Of a stretch of 54,450 nucleotides of DNA, positions 44,695 through 52,333 are shown one piece after another. A model generated the notes under the pieces. That model ran no database searches. It worked only from the letters and a program-made list of their open reading frames with translations, and was not told the origin of the DNA. This stretch comes from Burkholderiales bacterium. GTDB taxonomy: Bacteria > Pseudomonadota > Gammaproteobacteria > Burkholderiales > Thiobacteraceae. Numbering within the stretch: position 1 is the stretch's first letter; each line of letters opens with the position of its first letter. Position numbers and translations under genes: made by a program. Location: contig JAIMAL010000018.1 of NCBI GenBank assembly GCA_023511995.1, forward strand, positions 1-54,450. The letters are read 5' to 3'.

Positions 44695-45856
44695 GCGCCC
44701 GGATGTGGTCATCGTCGGTGGCGGGCCGGTGGGGGCCACCCTCGCCTTGGCGCTGGCCCAGGGTGGGGGGGTGGCGCCGTCGGTGATGGTGCTGGAGGCC
44801 CGATCCAGGTTCGAGGACCTGGCCGATGGACGCACCCTGGCGCTTTCCCACGGCAGCCGGCTGATCCTGGAGGGGCTGGGGGTGTGGGCGCAGTTGGGGG
44901 AAACCACGCCCATCACCCGCATTCACGTCTCCCAGCGGGGGGCGTTTGGCCGCACCCTCCTCACCGCCGAGGAGGCGGGCCTGCCGGCGCTGGGCTACGT
45001 GCTGGATTACGCCCGCTTGAGTCGCGCCCTGCACGAGGCGCTGAAGCAAGCCCCCCTCGACTACCACACTGGCGCCGAGGCGCACGACTTGGTACCCGAT
45101 GCCACGGCCCCCCGCGTCACTTGGTCGCGGGGGGACGAGACGCGGACGACGGCCTGTCGCCTTCTCGTGGTGGCCGATGGCGGACGTTCCCTGAAGGCGC
45201 TGCCGGTGCGGCTTTTCCAGCACGATTACGGCCAGTGCGCGGTGGTCTGCCAGGTGGGCACCGAGCGGCCCCACGAGGGCCTGGCCTTCGAGCGCTTCAC
45301 CCCGGAAGGCCCGCTGGCCCTGTTGCCCTACCGCGATCACTACGCCCTGGTGTGGACCGCTTCGCCAAAGAAGGCCGCATTGATCCGGGAATGGGACGAG
45401 GCGACCTTCCTTGCGCGGCTGCACACCCATTTCGGCGACCGGCGCGGACGCTTCCTGTGGGCGGGGCCGCGCGCCAGTTTCCCGCTGACGTTGCGGCTTG
45501 CTTTTCCCCGCACCGCGGCTCGCACCGTCCTCATCGGCAACGCGGCGCAAACCCTGCACCCCGTGGCTGGCCAGGGCTTCAACATGGGTTTGCGGGATGC
45601 CTGGGAGCTCGCCTCCCACATCCTCGCCACCCCGCGGGGGGAGCTGGGCGGGCCGGCCATGCTTCGGGCCTACGCGAGGGGCCGCCGTCCGGATACGGCG
45701 GGGGGAATCCTCTTCACCGACTTCCTCGTCCGCGGCTTTTCCAATGCGCTGCCTGTCTTGAGCCAGATGCGGGCGGCGGCGCTGTCGGTTCTGGATGTCC
45801 TGCCGCCGGCCAAGGATTTCGTTGTGCGGCGCATGATCTTCGGCGCCCGGGGTTGA
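44678..45856 (+). CDS. ubiH: Ubiquinone biosynthesis FAD-dependent hydroxylase (UbiH-like)
   Basis: This 392-residue flavoprotein monooxygenase of the UbiH/UbiF/COQ6 family hydroxylates the ubiquinone ring precursor. It has the N-terminal dinucleotide motif DVVIVGGGPVGATLALALA, a DG motif VADGGRS and the C-terminal FAD motif LIGNAAQTLHPVAGQGFNMGLRDAWELA. Position after pepP supports UbiH over UbiF, but the regiospecificity cannot be read from sequence alone. The ATG lies within the pepP end after CAGGGGCAGG. Confidence 0.9.
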   Translation: MGQTPERPDVVIVGGGPVGATLALALAQGGGVAPSVMVLEARSRFEDLADGRTLALSHGSRLILEGLGVWAQLGETTPITRIHVSQRGAFGRTLLTAEEAGLPALGYVLDYARLSRALHEALKQAPLDYHTGAEAHDLVPDATAPRVTWSRGDETRTTACRLLVVADGGRSLKALPVRLFQHDYGQCAVVCQVGTERPHEGLAFERFTPEGPLALLPYRDHYALVWTASPKKAALIREWDEATFLARLHTHFGDRRGRFLWAGPRASFPLTLRLAFPRTAARTVLIGNAAQTLHPVAGQGFNMGLRDAWELASHILATPRGELGGPAMLRAYARGRRPDTAGGILFTDFLVRGFSNALPVLSQMRAAALSVLDVLPPAKDFVVRRMIFGARG

Positions 45857-45857
45857 C

Positions 45858-47033
45858 GTGGAGACGCGACACGACGTCATCGTCGTCGGCGGCGGCCTGG
45901 TGGGCGCAAGCTGCGCCCTGGCCCTGGGCCGGGCGGGGCTGGACACCGTGCTGGTGGAAGGGCAGGCCCCCTGTGGCGCCCCGCCGGGGGAAGCCGGCTG
46001 GGACAGCCGCATCTACGCGATCAGTCCCGGCAGCGTGCGTTTCCTCGAGGCGCTGGGTGTGTGGGCGCGCCTGCCGGCCGAGCGGCTGCAGGCGGTGAGC
46101 GCCATGCACATCCGCGGCGATGATGGCAGAAGCTTCCTCCATTTTTCCGCCTACGAGGCAGGGGTGGCGGCGCTTGCCGTGATCGTGGAAAGCCGGGCGC
46201 TTAGCCGGGCCCTCTGGCAGGCCTTGCCGGAATGCCCGCAGGTGGTCTGCCATTGTCCGGCGAGGTCTTCCCGTCTCGCGCTGGAGGCGGATTGGGCGCG
46301 GCTTTTCCTTGACGATGGCAGGGTCCTTGCCGCGAAGCTGATCGTCGGCGCGGATGGCGCCCGCTCCTGGGTGCGGCAGCAGGCGGGCCTGCGCTTCCGT
46401 AACAAGGATTATCGGCAGATGGGGGTGGTGGCCAATTTCGCCTGCGAAAAACCCCATGGCGGCATTGCCCGCCAGTGGTTCCGCCGCGATGGCATCCTCG
46501 CCTGGCTGCCGCTACCCGGAAACCATCTGTCCATGGTGTGGTCCACCGACACGGCACATGCAGCAAAACTGCTTGCCCTTCCGCCCGGGGAACTGGCGGC
46601 GCGGGTCGCTGAAGTGAGCGATGCTGTAGGCACGCTTACCTGCATCACGCCGGCGGCGGCTTTTCCCCTGCATCTCATCCAGGTGGATACGGTCGTTGCG
46701 CCGCGCCTAGCCCTCGTCGGCGATGCCGCGCATCAGGTGCATCCCCTGGCCGGGCAGGGCGTGAATCTGGGTTTCGGCGATGCCGAGGTGCTGGCGCGGG
46801 AGCTTTCCCGCCGCGGGGTGCGGGACTGCGGCGAGTTTGCCCTGCTGCGCCGCTACGAGCGCGCGCGCAAGGAGGACGTGCTGGCCATGCAGTTCGTCAC
46901 CGATGCCCTCAAGGAACTCTTCGCCCATCCCCATCCCGTGGTGGGCGTGCTGCGCAACCTGGGGCTTTCGCTTACCCAGCGGGCGGGTTTCCTCAAACAG
47001 GCACTGGTGCGCCATGCGCTGGGTACGAGTTGA
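45858..47033 (+). CDS. Second UbiH/UbiF/UbiI-family FAD monooxygenase
   Basis: The 391-residue protein has DVIVVGGGLVGASCALALG, GADGARSWVRQQAG and LVGDAAHQVHPLAGQGVNLGFGDAEVL, the three FAD motifs of the ubiquinone hydroxylase family. It follows UbiH by one base, starting at GTG. It probably catalyses another ring hydroxylation (UbiI- or UbiF-type); which position (C5 or C6) is not decidable here. Two adjacent hydroxylases fit the three hydroxylations needed for ubiquinone, with a third enzyme or a bifunctional one elsewhere. Confidence 0.88.
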   Translation: METRHDVIVVGGGLVGASCALALGRAGLDTVLVEGQAPCGAPPGEAGWDSRIYAISPGSVRFLEALGVWARLPAERLQAVSAMHIRGDDGRSFLHFSAYEAGVAALAVIVESRALSRALWQALPECPQVVCHCPARSSRLALEADWARLFLDDGRVLAAKLIVGADGARSWVRQQAGLRFRNKDYRQMGVVANFACEKPHGGIARQWFRRDGILAWLPLPGNHLSMVWSTDTAHAAKLLALPPGELAARVAEVSDAVGTLTCITPAAAFPLHLIQVDTVVAPRLALVGDAAHQVHPLAGQGVNLGFGDAEVLARELSRRGVRDCGEFALLRRYERARKEDVLAMQFVTDALKELFAHPHPVVGVLRNLGLSLTQRAGFLKQALVRHALGTS

Positions 47034-47146
47034 GTGAACCCGGAGATGAAACGGCGGTTCGCCACGATCTGTTCTCTCCCGCCTCTTCCGGAAAGGGGAG
47101 GGGCATGGGGCAACGCTTTGCGTTCTACTACCAAAGAAAGGAAATC

Positions 47147-47884
47147 ATGATCTCCCGAGTGCTGTCCCGTTTGTGCGTGCTCTTCCTTGCCGTCTCCACC
47201 GTGGCCTGTGCCGACGAAAATTCCGTGCGCAAGGAACTCGCCACGCGCTTTCCCGACATTCCCGTCTCCTCGGTGCGCAAGGCGCCGGTCAAGGGCCTCT
47301 ACGAAGTCACCGCGGGCCAGCAGGTGTTCTACGTGGATGAGAAGGTGGATCACGTGATCCTGGGCAATATCATCGACACGCGGAACAACCGCAATCTCAC
47401 CGCCGAAAGACGCGAAGCCCTGCTGCGCGTGGATTTCGCGAGCCTCCCCCTCGATGATGCCATCCGCATCGTGCGCGGCAAGGGCAGTCGCAAGCTTGCC
47501 GTCTTCGAGGACCCCGACTGCCCCTACTGTCGGCGCCTAGAGGCGGAGCTTGCCCGCATGGATGACCTCACCGTCTATGTGTTCCTGCTGCCCCTGGAAC
47601 AGTTACATCCGGAGGCAGGGCAGAAGGCGCGCAAAATCTGGTGCGCCCCGGATCGTGCCCAGGCCTGGCTTGCGGCCATGCAGACGGGGACGCTCCCCGA
47701 CAACCGGGGCGATTGCGACAATCCGGTGGCCCGCACCATTGAGCTTGCCAACAGGCTCAACATCCAGGGCACGCCGGCGCTGGTTTTTGAGAGCGGGCGG
47801 CTTGTGCCGGGTGCCATTCCCCGCGAGAAAATCGAGGAACTGCTCAACGAGGCAAAAACGGCGAAGGAGGGTGCGCGCAAATGA
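47147..47884 (+). CDS. dsbC: DsbC-type thiol:disulfide isomerase
   Basis: This 245-residue periplasmic protein has a signal peptide (ending VACADE) and an N-terminal dimerisation domain (VRKELATRFPDIPVSSVRKAPV then YEVTAGQQVFYVDEKVDHVILGNIID). A thioredoxin domain follows with the CPYC active site (C125, C128 in EDPDCPYCRRLE) and the cis-proline in IQGTPALVFESGR. A second cysteine pair (WCAPD, GDCDNP) matches the structural disulfide of DsbC. The ATG after AAAGGAAA is used; an in-frame ATG 42 bases earlier is less well placed. Confidence 0.92.
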   Translation: MISRVLSRLCVLFLAVSTVACADENSVRKELATRFPDIPVSSVRKAPVKGLYEVTAGQQVFYVDEKVDHVILGNIIDTRNNRNLTAERREALLRVDFASLPLDDAIRIVRGKGSRKLAVFEDPDCPYCRRLEAELARMDDLTVYVFLLPLEQLHPEAGQKARKIWCAPDRAQAWLAAMQTGTLPDNRGDCDNPVARTIELANRLNIQGTPALVFESGRLVPGAIPREKIEELLNEAKTAKEGARK

Positions 47885-48486
47885 GCCGGGAAATGTGGGA
47901 TGGCCATTACGCCGAGCCCCATTACATCTTCGGCACCGAGCCCAATGTCTTTCTTGCTTCGCAGAAAGCCCTGCTCAAACCAGGCCAGCGGGCGCTCGCC
48001 GTGGCCGACGGCGAGGGTCGCAACGGGGTGTGGCTGGCGCAGCAGGGGCTTTCCGTGGTGTCGGTGGATTTCTCGGCACCGGCGGTGGAAAAGGCGAGGC
48101 GGCTTGCCGCGGAGCGGGGCGTGGAGGTGGAGTTCCATGTCGCCGACGTCCTCGCCTGGGATTGGCCGCGGCAAGCCTTCGACATCGTGGCCGCCATCTT
48201 CATCCAGTTCGCAGCGCCGCCGGAAAGGGACATCCTCTTTGCCCGCATCAAGGAAGCGCTGAAGCCTGGCGGCCATCTCATCCTCCAGGGCTATACGCCA
48301 AAACAGCTCGAGTACCGGACCGGCGGGCCTTCTGCCGTCGAAAACCTCTACACCGCGGCCCTGCTTAGGGAAGCCTTCGCCGACATGGACATCCTGCACC
48401 TTCGGGAACACGAGGACTTCCTCACCGAGGGGACCAAGCACTATGGCATGTCCGCCCTCATCGACATGGTGGCGCGGAAAAGATGA
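47881..48486 (+). CDS. Class I SAM-dependent methyltransferase (TehB-like)
   Basis: The 201-residue protein begins REMWDGHYAEPHYIFGTEPNVFL, a pattern of TehB/thiopurine-methyltransferase-like enzymes. It has a SAM-binding motif in ALAVADGEGRNGVWLAQQGLSVVSVDFS with the acidic loop end D, followed by FHVADVLAWDW. A C-terminal signature is EGTKHYGMSALIDMVARK. The substrate is unknown; tellurite or small thiol compounds are possible by family. It overlaps dsbC in ATGA. Confidence 0.85.
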   Translation: MSREMWDGHYAEPHYIFGTEPNVFLASQKALLKPGQRALAVADGEGRNGVWLAQQGLSVVSVDFSAPAVEKARRLAAERGVEVEFHVADVLAWDWPRQAFDIVAAIFIQFAAPPERDILFARIKEALKPGGHLILQGYTPKQLEYRTGGPSAVENLYTAALLREAFADMDILHLREHEDFLTEGTKHYGMSALIDMVARKR

Positions 48487-48546
48487 AGGGCGCCGGGCCC
48501 TGCGCTTTTCCCGCGGCAGGAGGCGGACGCCCCGCCCGGTGGTGAG

Positions 48547-49227
48547 ATGAAGCCCGGCAGCCTGAGCGTTGGCCCGCCCGCGGCGCGTGCCCCCCTGCGG
48601 CTTACCGTTGCGCTTTTGCTGTCCACCCTGCTGCACGCGGCGTTGTTTCTGGGGGTGCGCGTGGGGACGGTGGAGCGAGCCGGCGCCGCCCCCCGTCCGC
48701 TCACCGTGCGCCTTGCTGAAGTCTCACCACCGGCAAAGGCGTCCGCCGATGTTGCGCCCGCCGCTCCCGATGCTCCCGTTGCGGCACCGGCAAAGGCGGT
48801 GCCCGAAGCCCAAGCGCCTGCTTCCACCGCGCCGACACCCACCCCCACCCCCTCCGAAGACGCGGCCCGTCCCGGCATGCCGGAAGAGGCGGCGGGTGCG
48901 ACCACCCTGGACCTTCCTCTGCCCCCGGATCCCACCTACTACCCGGCGCGGATGGTGGACGAACACCCGGTACTGGTCAGCGGCGGCAAGCCCGTTTATC
49001 CTGAGGAAGCCGCCCGCAATGACCTGCGCGGCGAGGTGATCGTGCTCATGCTCCTCAACGAGCACGGTCGTGCCGACGAGGTGAGCATCGTCGAGGCCAA
49101 GCCCGCCGGGCACGGCTTCGAGGAAGCGGTCATCAACTGGCTGCGGGATGCCCGCTTCCGGCCCGCTATGCGCCAGGGGCGCGCAGTCAAGGCGCGGGTG
49201 GTGTACCACGTCACGTTCGAGCCCTGA
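48547..49227 (+). CDS. Energy transducer TonB
   Basis: TonB links the inner-membrane proton motive force to outer membrane receptors. The 226-residue protein has one N-terminal helix (LTVALLLSTLLHAALFLGV), a Pro/Ala-rich periplasmic spacer (about 60-115) and a C-terminal TonB domain (PVYPEEAARNDLRGEVIVLMLLNEHG, then AVINWLRDARFRPAMRQGRAV). No exbB, exbD or receptor gene is adjacent. A GGTGAG site precedes the ATG. Confidence 0.88.
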   Translation: MKPGSLSVGPPAARAPLRLTVALLLSTLLHAALFLGVRVGTVERAGAAPRPLTVRLAEVSPPAKASADVAPAAPDAPVAAPAKAVPEAQAPASTAPTPTPTPSEDAARPGMPEEAAGATTLDLPLPPDPTYYPARMVDEHPVLVSGGKPVYPEEAARNDLRGEVIVLMLLNEHGRADEVSIVEAKPAGHGFEEAVINWLRDARFRPAMRQGRAVKARVVYHVTFEP

Positions 49228-49254
49228 ATGTCTTTACCACGAGAGGAGACCGTC

Positions 49255-49824
49255 ATGAGCAGAATCAACATCGCCTTCGGCTTTTTCTTCCTCGCCCTGT
49301 CTGCCGCGCTGGGCCCCTACATGCTGCTCAAGCTCCATCCCACCGCCAACCAGGCGCAGGAAGGGCGGGTGGCGGCCACCGGGCGGCTGGCGGAAGTGGC
49401 CGGCGCCAACTACGACGATCCGGAGACGCTTGCCCCCATCACCGCCGACAAGCTGGGGCGCCTGGTCACCGACGCCGTACTGGCCATCAACCGCGAGATC
49501 AACGCACGTGCCCCCATCGACGCGGTGCGTTCCGGTCCCCACGTCCATGGCAACCTGGAAGCCCTGCTCAACATCGCCGTGGGCGTGGTGATGCTCTTCG
49601 TCTCCTGCAGGCCCGCCTGGATGAAACAGGTCATCGGCTGGCTGTTCATCCTGGGTACCCTGCTCCATTCCGGGATGCTCTATCTCGCCATCGTCTTCAA
49701 TCAGAGCTGGGCGGGCCAGATTCTCGGCACCGGCATCGGTCCCCTCATGATCCTGGCCGGAATGGTGCTCGCCGGCCTGGCGGTCGCCCTCGGCTGGCGG
49801 GGACAGGTGACAGGGGACAACTGA
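49255..49824 (+). CDS. Membrane protein of unknown function (about four helices)
   Basis: The 189-residue protein has one N-terminal helix (IAFGFFFLALSAALGPYMLL), a polar middle part (about 30-100) and three helices towards the C-terminus (LLNIAVGVVMLFVSC, IGWLFILGTLLHSGMLYLAI, GTGIGPLMILAGMVLAGLAV). GAGAGGAG lies before the ATG. I do not recognise the family. It is 27 bases after tonB and is probably cotranscribed; it is the last gene before the repeat-rich stretch. Confidence 0.7.
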   Translation: MSRINIAFGFFFLALSAALGPYMLLKLHPTANQAQEGRVAATGRLAEVAGANYDDPETLAPITADKLGRLVTDAVLAINREINARAPIDAVRSGPHVHGNLEALLNIAVGVVMLFVSCRPAWMKQVIGWLFILGTLLHSGMLYLAIVFNQSWAGQILGTGIGPLMILAGMVLAGLAVALGWRGQVTGDN

Positions 49825-49826
49825 GG

Positions 49827-49942
49827 CGGCAGGCATCAGGGGTCAGGGGTGAGGGGTCGGAAACTGTACCGACTCCTCCGTGGCTTCCCCTCTCTGCCTG
49901 TCCCTTCGGGCGCATGGTAGGTTTTGGGGTTTGGTTTTTGCA
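49827..49942. repeat. Diverged ~115-bp direct repeat, left copy
   Basis: This copy shares, in the same order, the blocks GGCAGG, CAGGGGTCAGG, AGAAACTG-like, CTCCGTG, CCTCTC, GCGCATGG and TTTTGCA with the right copy at 50820-50934. Identity is patchy. The two copies bracket the 239-bp element and the toxin-antitoxin genes. No coding sequence is apparent. Confidence 0.55.
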
Positions 49943-49976
49943 CGCGACATGTCTGCTGCCCTTGCGCGGCGCTCCT

Positions 49977-50215
49977 TTTAACCCAGATTTGTCATTAGGG
50001 CGCGCGATGATGGCGAGCCGGGTTTCGAACAGATTCGCGCACGGGCGACGAGCCCATAGCGAGGCCTATGGGTGAGGAGCACGGGTGCGAAGATGCCGAA
50101 AGACGGCCGCCAGGGCGCGCGCAGGCGGGGATGAAATAGCAACGCAGATGCGATTCGACTCACCAAAGCGCCAATCGAAGGCACAGGCCGGCCTAATGAC
50201 AAATCTGGGTTTAAA
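49977..50215 (+). repeat. Complete copy of a 239-bp non-coding repeat element with terminal inverted repeats
   Basis: The ends are inverted: the left begins TTTAACCCAGATTTGTCATT, and the right end read on the other strand begins TTTAAACCCAGATTTGTCAT. This gives arms of about 23 bases with one mismatch or indel. Partial copies occur at both window edges with near identity, showing that it is dispersed. The interior is GC-rich; the open frames across it lack start signals and recognisable domains. It is MITE-like in form, but no transposase or clear target duplication is seen; a short TTTAA may be shared at the ends. It lies 67 bases upstream of the antitoxin gene. Confidence 0.85.
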
Positions 50216-50234
50216 GTGGGCCGACGGACCCATT

Positions 50235-50266
50235 TGGTAGAATCGTCTCTCATAGACATGCGAGAC
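50235..50266 (+). promoter_or_regulatory. Promoter and palindromic operator of the toxin-antitoxin operon
   Basis: An extended -10 (TGG followed by TAGAAT, 50238-50243) is followed at once by an inverted repeat at 50245-50266 of form GTCTC-N-CAT-N4-ATG-N-GAGAC, perfect in all paired positions. The AGGAGG ribosome site (50271-50276) and the antitoxin ATG follow. The layout fits autorepression by the antitoxin or antitoxin-toxin complex. Confidence 0.7.
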
Positions 50267-50281
50267 TGACAGGAGGCACTC

Positions 50282-50536
50282 ATGGCGCATATTCTTTTAA
50301 GCTCGGTGGCAGCGAGCATCACCGAGCTCAAGCGCGATCCCATGGGGACCGTGGCTGCGGGGGAGGGGGCGCCGGTGGCGATTCTCAACCGGAACGAGCC
50401 TGCGTTCTACTGCGTGCCGGCCGAAGTCTTCGAAGCGCTCATGGAGAAGTTGGAGGACCTGGAGCTCAACGCCCTTGCGGATGCCCGGCTGAAGGACGGT
50501 CAGCCGCTGCGCCGGGTCGGGATCGATGAGTTATGA
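50282..50536 (+). CDS. Phd/YefM (StbD-like) family antitoxin
   Basis: The 84-residue protein has an N-terminal Phd/YefM-type DNA-binding part (ILLSSVAASITELKRDPMGTV, then GAPVAILNRNEPAFYCVPAEVFEALMEKLEDLEL). A charged, probably disordered C-terminus should wrap the toxin. It is preceded by AGGAGG and a palindromic operator, and overlaps the toxin gene by 11 bases. It neutralises the toxin and probably represses the operon. Confidence 0.93.
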   Translation: MAHILLSSVAASITELKRDPMGTVAAGEGAPVAILNRNEPAFYCVPAEVFEALMEKLEDLELNALADARLKDGQPLRRVGIDEL

Positions 50537-50813
50537 GCTCGCTTTCCACCCGGCAGCCTGGGAGGAGTGGAACCGCCTGGACCGGCCGATCCGCGAGCAG
50601 TTCAGGAACAAACTCCGGGAACGCCTTGAACAACCCCGCCTCGCCTCGGCACAACTTGCCGGACATCCCCATCGCTACAAAATCAAGCTGTGGGCAGCGG
50701 GCTACCGACTCGTCTATGAGGTCCGGGATGGCGAGCGGCTGGTCATCGTCGTTGCCGTAGGCAAGCGGGAAAGAAACGCCGCCTACACGACCGCAGCCAA
50801 GCGGCGGACGTGA
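50526..50813 (+). CDS. RelE/StbE family mRNA interferase toxin
   Basis: The 95-residue protein matches RelE/StbE: YELAFHPAAWEEWNRLDRPIREQFRNKL, HRYKIKLWAAGYRLVYEVRDG and the C-terminal VVAVGKRERNAAY. RelE toxins cleave mRNA in the ribosomal A site. Basic residues expected for activity (KIKL, YRLVY, GKRE) are kept, so the toxin is probably functional. Its ATG lies inside the end of the antitoxin gene, so translation is coupled. Confidence 0.94.
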   Translation: MSYELAFHPAAWEEWNRLDRPIREQFRNKLRERLEQPRLASAQLAGHPHRYKIKLWAAGYRLVYEVRDGERLVIVVAVGKRERNAAYTTAAKRRT

Positions 50814-50819
50814 AGCAAG

Positions 50820-50934
50820 GGGCAGGAAGCAGGGATCAGGAATCAGAAACTGCCCGAGCCCTCCGTGTCTTCTGTGGTTTTTCCTCTCTTTTCCCGCTCT
50901 AGCGTGCGCCATGGCAGCTTTTTTGGCTTTTGCA
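50820..50934. repeat. Diverged ~115-bp direct repeat, right copy
   Basis: This is the partner of 49827-49942, about 990 bases away, with the same length and block order (GGCAGG, CAGGGATCAGG, CAGAAACTG, CTCCGTG, CCTCTC, GCGCCATGG, TTTTGCA). On the minus strand the far part reads as a short Lys/Ala-rich peptide frame, which I do not call a gene. It separates the toxin gene from mltA. Confidence 0.55.
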
Positions 50935-51004
50935 GCCGGCGGGTTTCGCTTTGTTTTCTTGGCTAGCCGCTGCTCCTGTGCCTTGAGCCTGATTGCTGTT
51001 TCCC

Positions 51005-52216
51005 TCACTGCCCTTTCGGTAGCAGGACCCACATCCGGCCGGGGGCGCGCATGGCGCCTGCCAGTTCCCCGGCTTCTTCGCCGAACCCCCAGAAAAAGTC
51101 GGCGCGCACGGCGCCTTTGATGGCCCCGCCGGTGTCCTGGGCGAGCATGAGGCGGCGTAGGCTTTGCTTGCTCGTGGGCCAGGTGGTGGCCAGGAAAACC
51201 GGCGCGCCCAGGGGCACGGCGCGGGGGTCCACGGCGAGGCTTCTGCCCGGCGTCAAGGGCACACCCAGGGCGCCGGGGGGGCCATCCGGCCCAGCCGCCA
51301 CGGGCGGCAGCTCGCGGAAGAAGACATAGCTGCCATTGGCGGCAAGAAGCTGCGGCAGTTTGTCCGGATGCTGCGCCGCCCACTGCCGGATGCCCTGCAT
51401 CGTGGCCTCCTGCACCGTGAGCTCGCCCATTTCCACGAGCCTGCGGCCGATGGAAACATAGGGGTGTCCGTTCTGTTCCCCATAGCCCACGCGCAGGGTT
51501 TCGCCATTGTCGAGGAGGATGCGGCCCGAGCCCTGGATGTGGAGGAAGAAAAGGGACAGGGCATCGTCCACCCAGGCCAGCACCCGGGCGGGAAGCGGCG
51601 CGCCGGCGTCGATCTCGGCGCGGCTGTAGTAAGGCAGCACCCGGTTGCCCACGAGTCTGCCCCGCAGGCGGTAGGATTTGAGCTCGGGATAGACGCTGGC
51701 GAGATCGATCACCAGCAGATCCTCCGGCACGCCATAGACGGGATAGCGGAAACGCTCGGAGGGGGTGCGGCTGCCCCGCAGCAGGGGTTCGTAATAGCCG
51801 GTGATGAGGCCGGTGTCGCTGCCATCGGCGGCGGCCAGGCGGTGGGGGGTGAACCAGCGCTCGAAGAAGGCTCGCGCCGCTTCGTCATCCTGCGGCGTGG
51901 TCCGTCCTGCTGCCTCACAGACTGCGCCCCATTCCGGCTTTTGCGCAAGCACCCGGCAGCCGGTGAGGAAAGCGGGCCAGGCGGAGGCGGCGTCATTTTC
52001 CGCCCACCCTTCCACCTCGCTCCAGTCTATGGCGGTGAGCACGGGGGCGGTGAGCGGGGGCGCGGGCACCGGCGGTTTCGGCGGTAGGGCGCAGCCGGCG
52101 AGGGCCAAAAGCAGGAAAAACCAAGCGGCCTGGGGGCGAAGCCCGCCCCATCGCGTAAACTGGAGGGGGATGAAACCCGGGGCGCACCGCGCCCGCCCAC
52201 CGAGGAGGAAACCCAT
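51005..52216 (-). CDS. mltA: Membrane-bound lytic murein transglycosylase A
   Basis: MltA cleaves peptidoglycan glycan strands, releasing anhydromuropeptides. The protein of about 403 residues has a lipoprotein signal with lipobox LAGC, then the MltA domain (TGLITGYYEPLLRGSR, FFLHIQGSGRILLDNG, VGYGEQNGHPYVSIGR) and a 3D domain with LAQDTGGAIKGAVRADFFWG holding the catalytic aspartate. No start codon other than this ATG precedes the signal sequence, giving an unusually long 42-residue leader. The start codon overlaps that of the divergent 30-residue gene. Confidence 0.92.
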   Translation of the reverse strand: MGFLLGGRARCAPGFIPLQFTRWGGLRPQAAWFFLLLALAGCALPPKPPVPAPPLTAPVLTAIDWSEVEGWAENDAASAWPAFLTGCRVLAQKPEWGAVCEAAGRTTPQDDEAARAFFERWFTPHRLAAADGSDTGLITGYYEPLLRGSRTPSERFRYPVYGVPEDLLVIDLASVYPELKSYRLRGRLVGNRVLPYYSRAEIDAGAPLPARVLAWVDDALSLFFLHIQGSGRILLDNGETLRVGYGEQNGHPYVSIGRRLVEMGELTVQEATMQGIRQWAAQHPDKLPQLLAANGSYVFFRELPPVAAGPDGPPGALGVPLTPGRSLAVDPRAVPLGAPVFLATTWPTSKQSLRRLMLAQDTGGAIKGAVRADFFWGFGEEAGELAGAMRAPGRMWVLLPKGQ

Positions 52217-52307
52217 GACCTGGCTCATCATCGAAGCGGGGGTTGCGCTGGCCCTGCTGATTTTCATCGTCTGGTTCACGCTGCCGCGCAAAAACAAGGA
52301 CGACTGA
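52215..52307 (+). CDS. 30-residue single-helix membrane peptide
   Basis: The translation starts MTWLIIEAGVALALLIFIVW and ends FTLPRKNKDD, one membrane helix and a basic, charged tail. GAGGAGGAAA at ideal spacing strongly supports it as a real gene. I do not recognise a named family. Its ATG overlaps the mltA start codon on the other strand, and it converges with apaG. Confidence 0.65.
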   Translation: MTWLIIEAGVALALLIFIVWFTLPRKNKDD

Positions 52308-52333
52308 AAGGCAACCCCTCCCGTGATGGGCGG

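Noticed and set aside
48547-49824. A TonB-dependent uptake cluster
   Set aside because: Only tonB is present. No exbB, exbD or receptor gene follows, and the next gene is an unrelated membrane protein of unknown function.
49978-50388. Minus-strand open frames covering the 239-bp element
   Set aside because: They extend past the element into the antisense of the antitoxin gene or lack a ribosome site. The translation is Arg/Ser/Pro-rich with no family signature. Similar translations are often seen as spurious hypothetical proteins.
50885-51019. Lys/Ala-rich reading frame on the minus strand (segment RLAKKTKRNPPAAKAKKAA)
   Set aside because: The composition looks protein-like, but there is no convincing start. 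It continues antisense into the toxin gene and overlaps the diverged repeat. It could be a relic, but I cannot support a gene.
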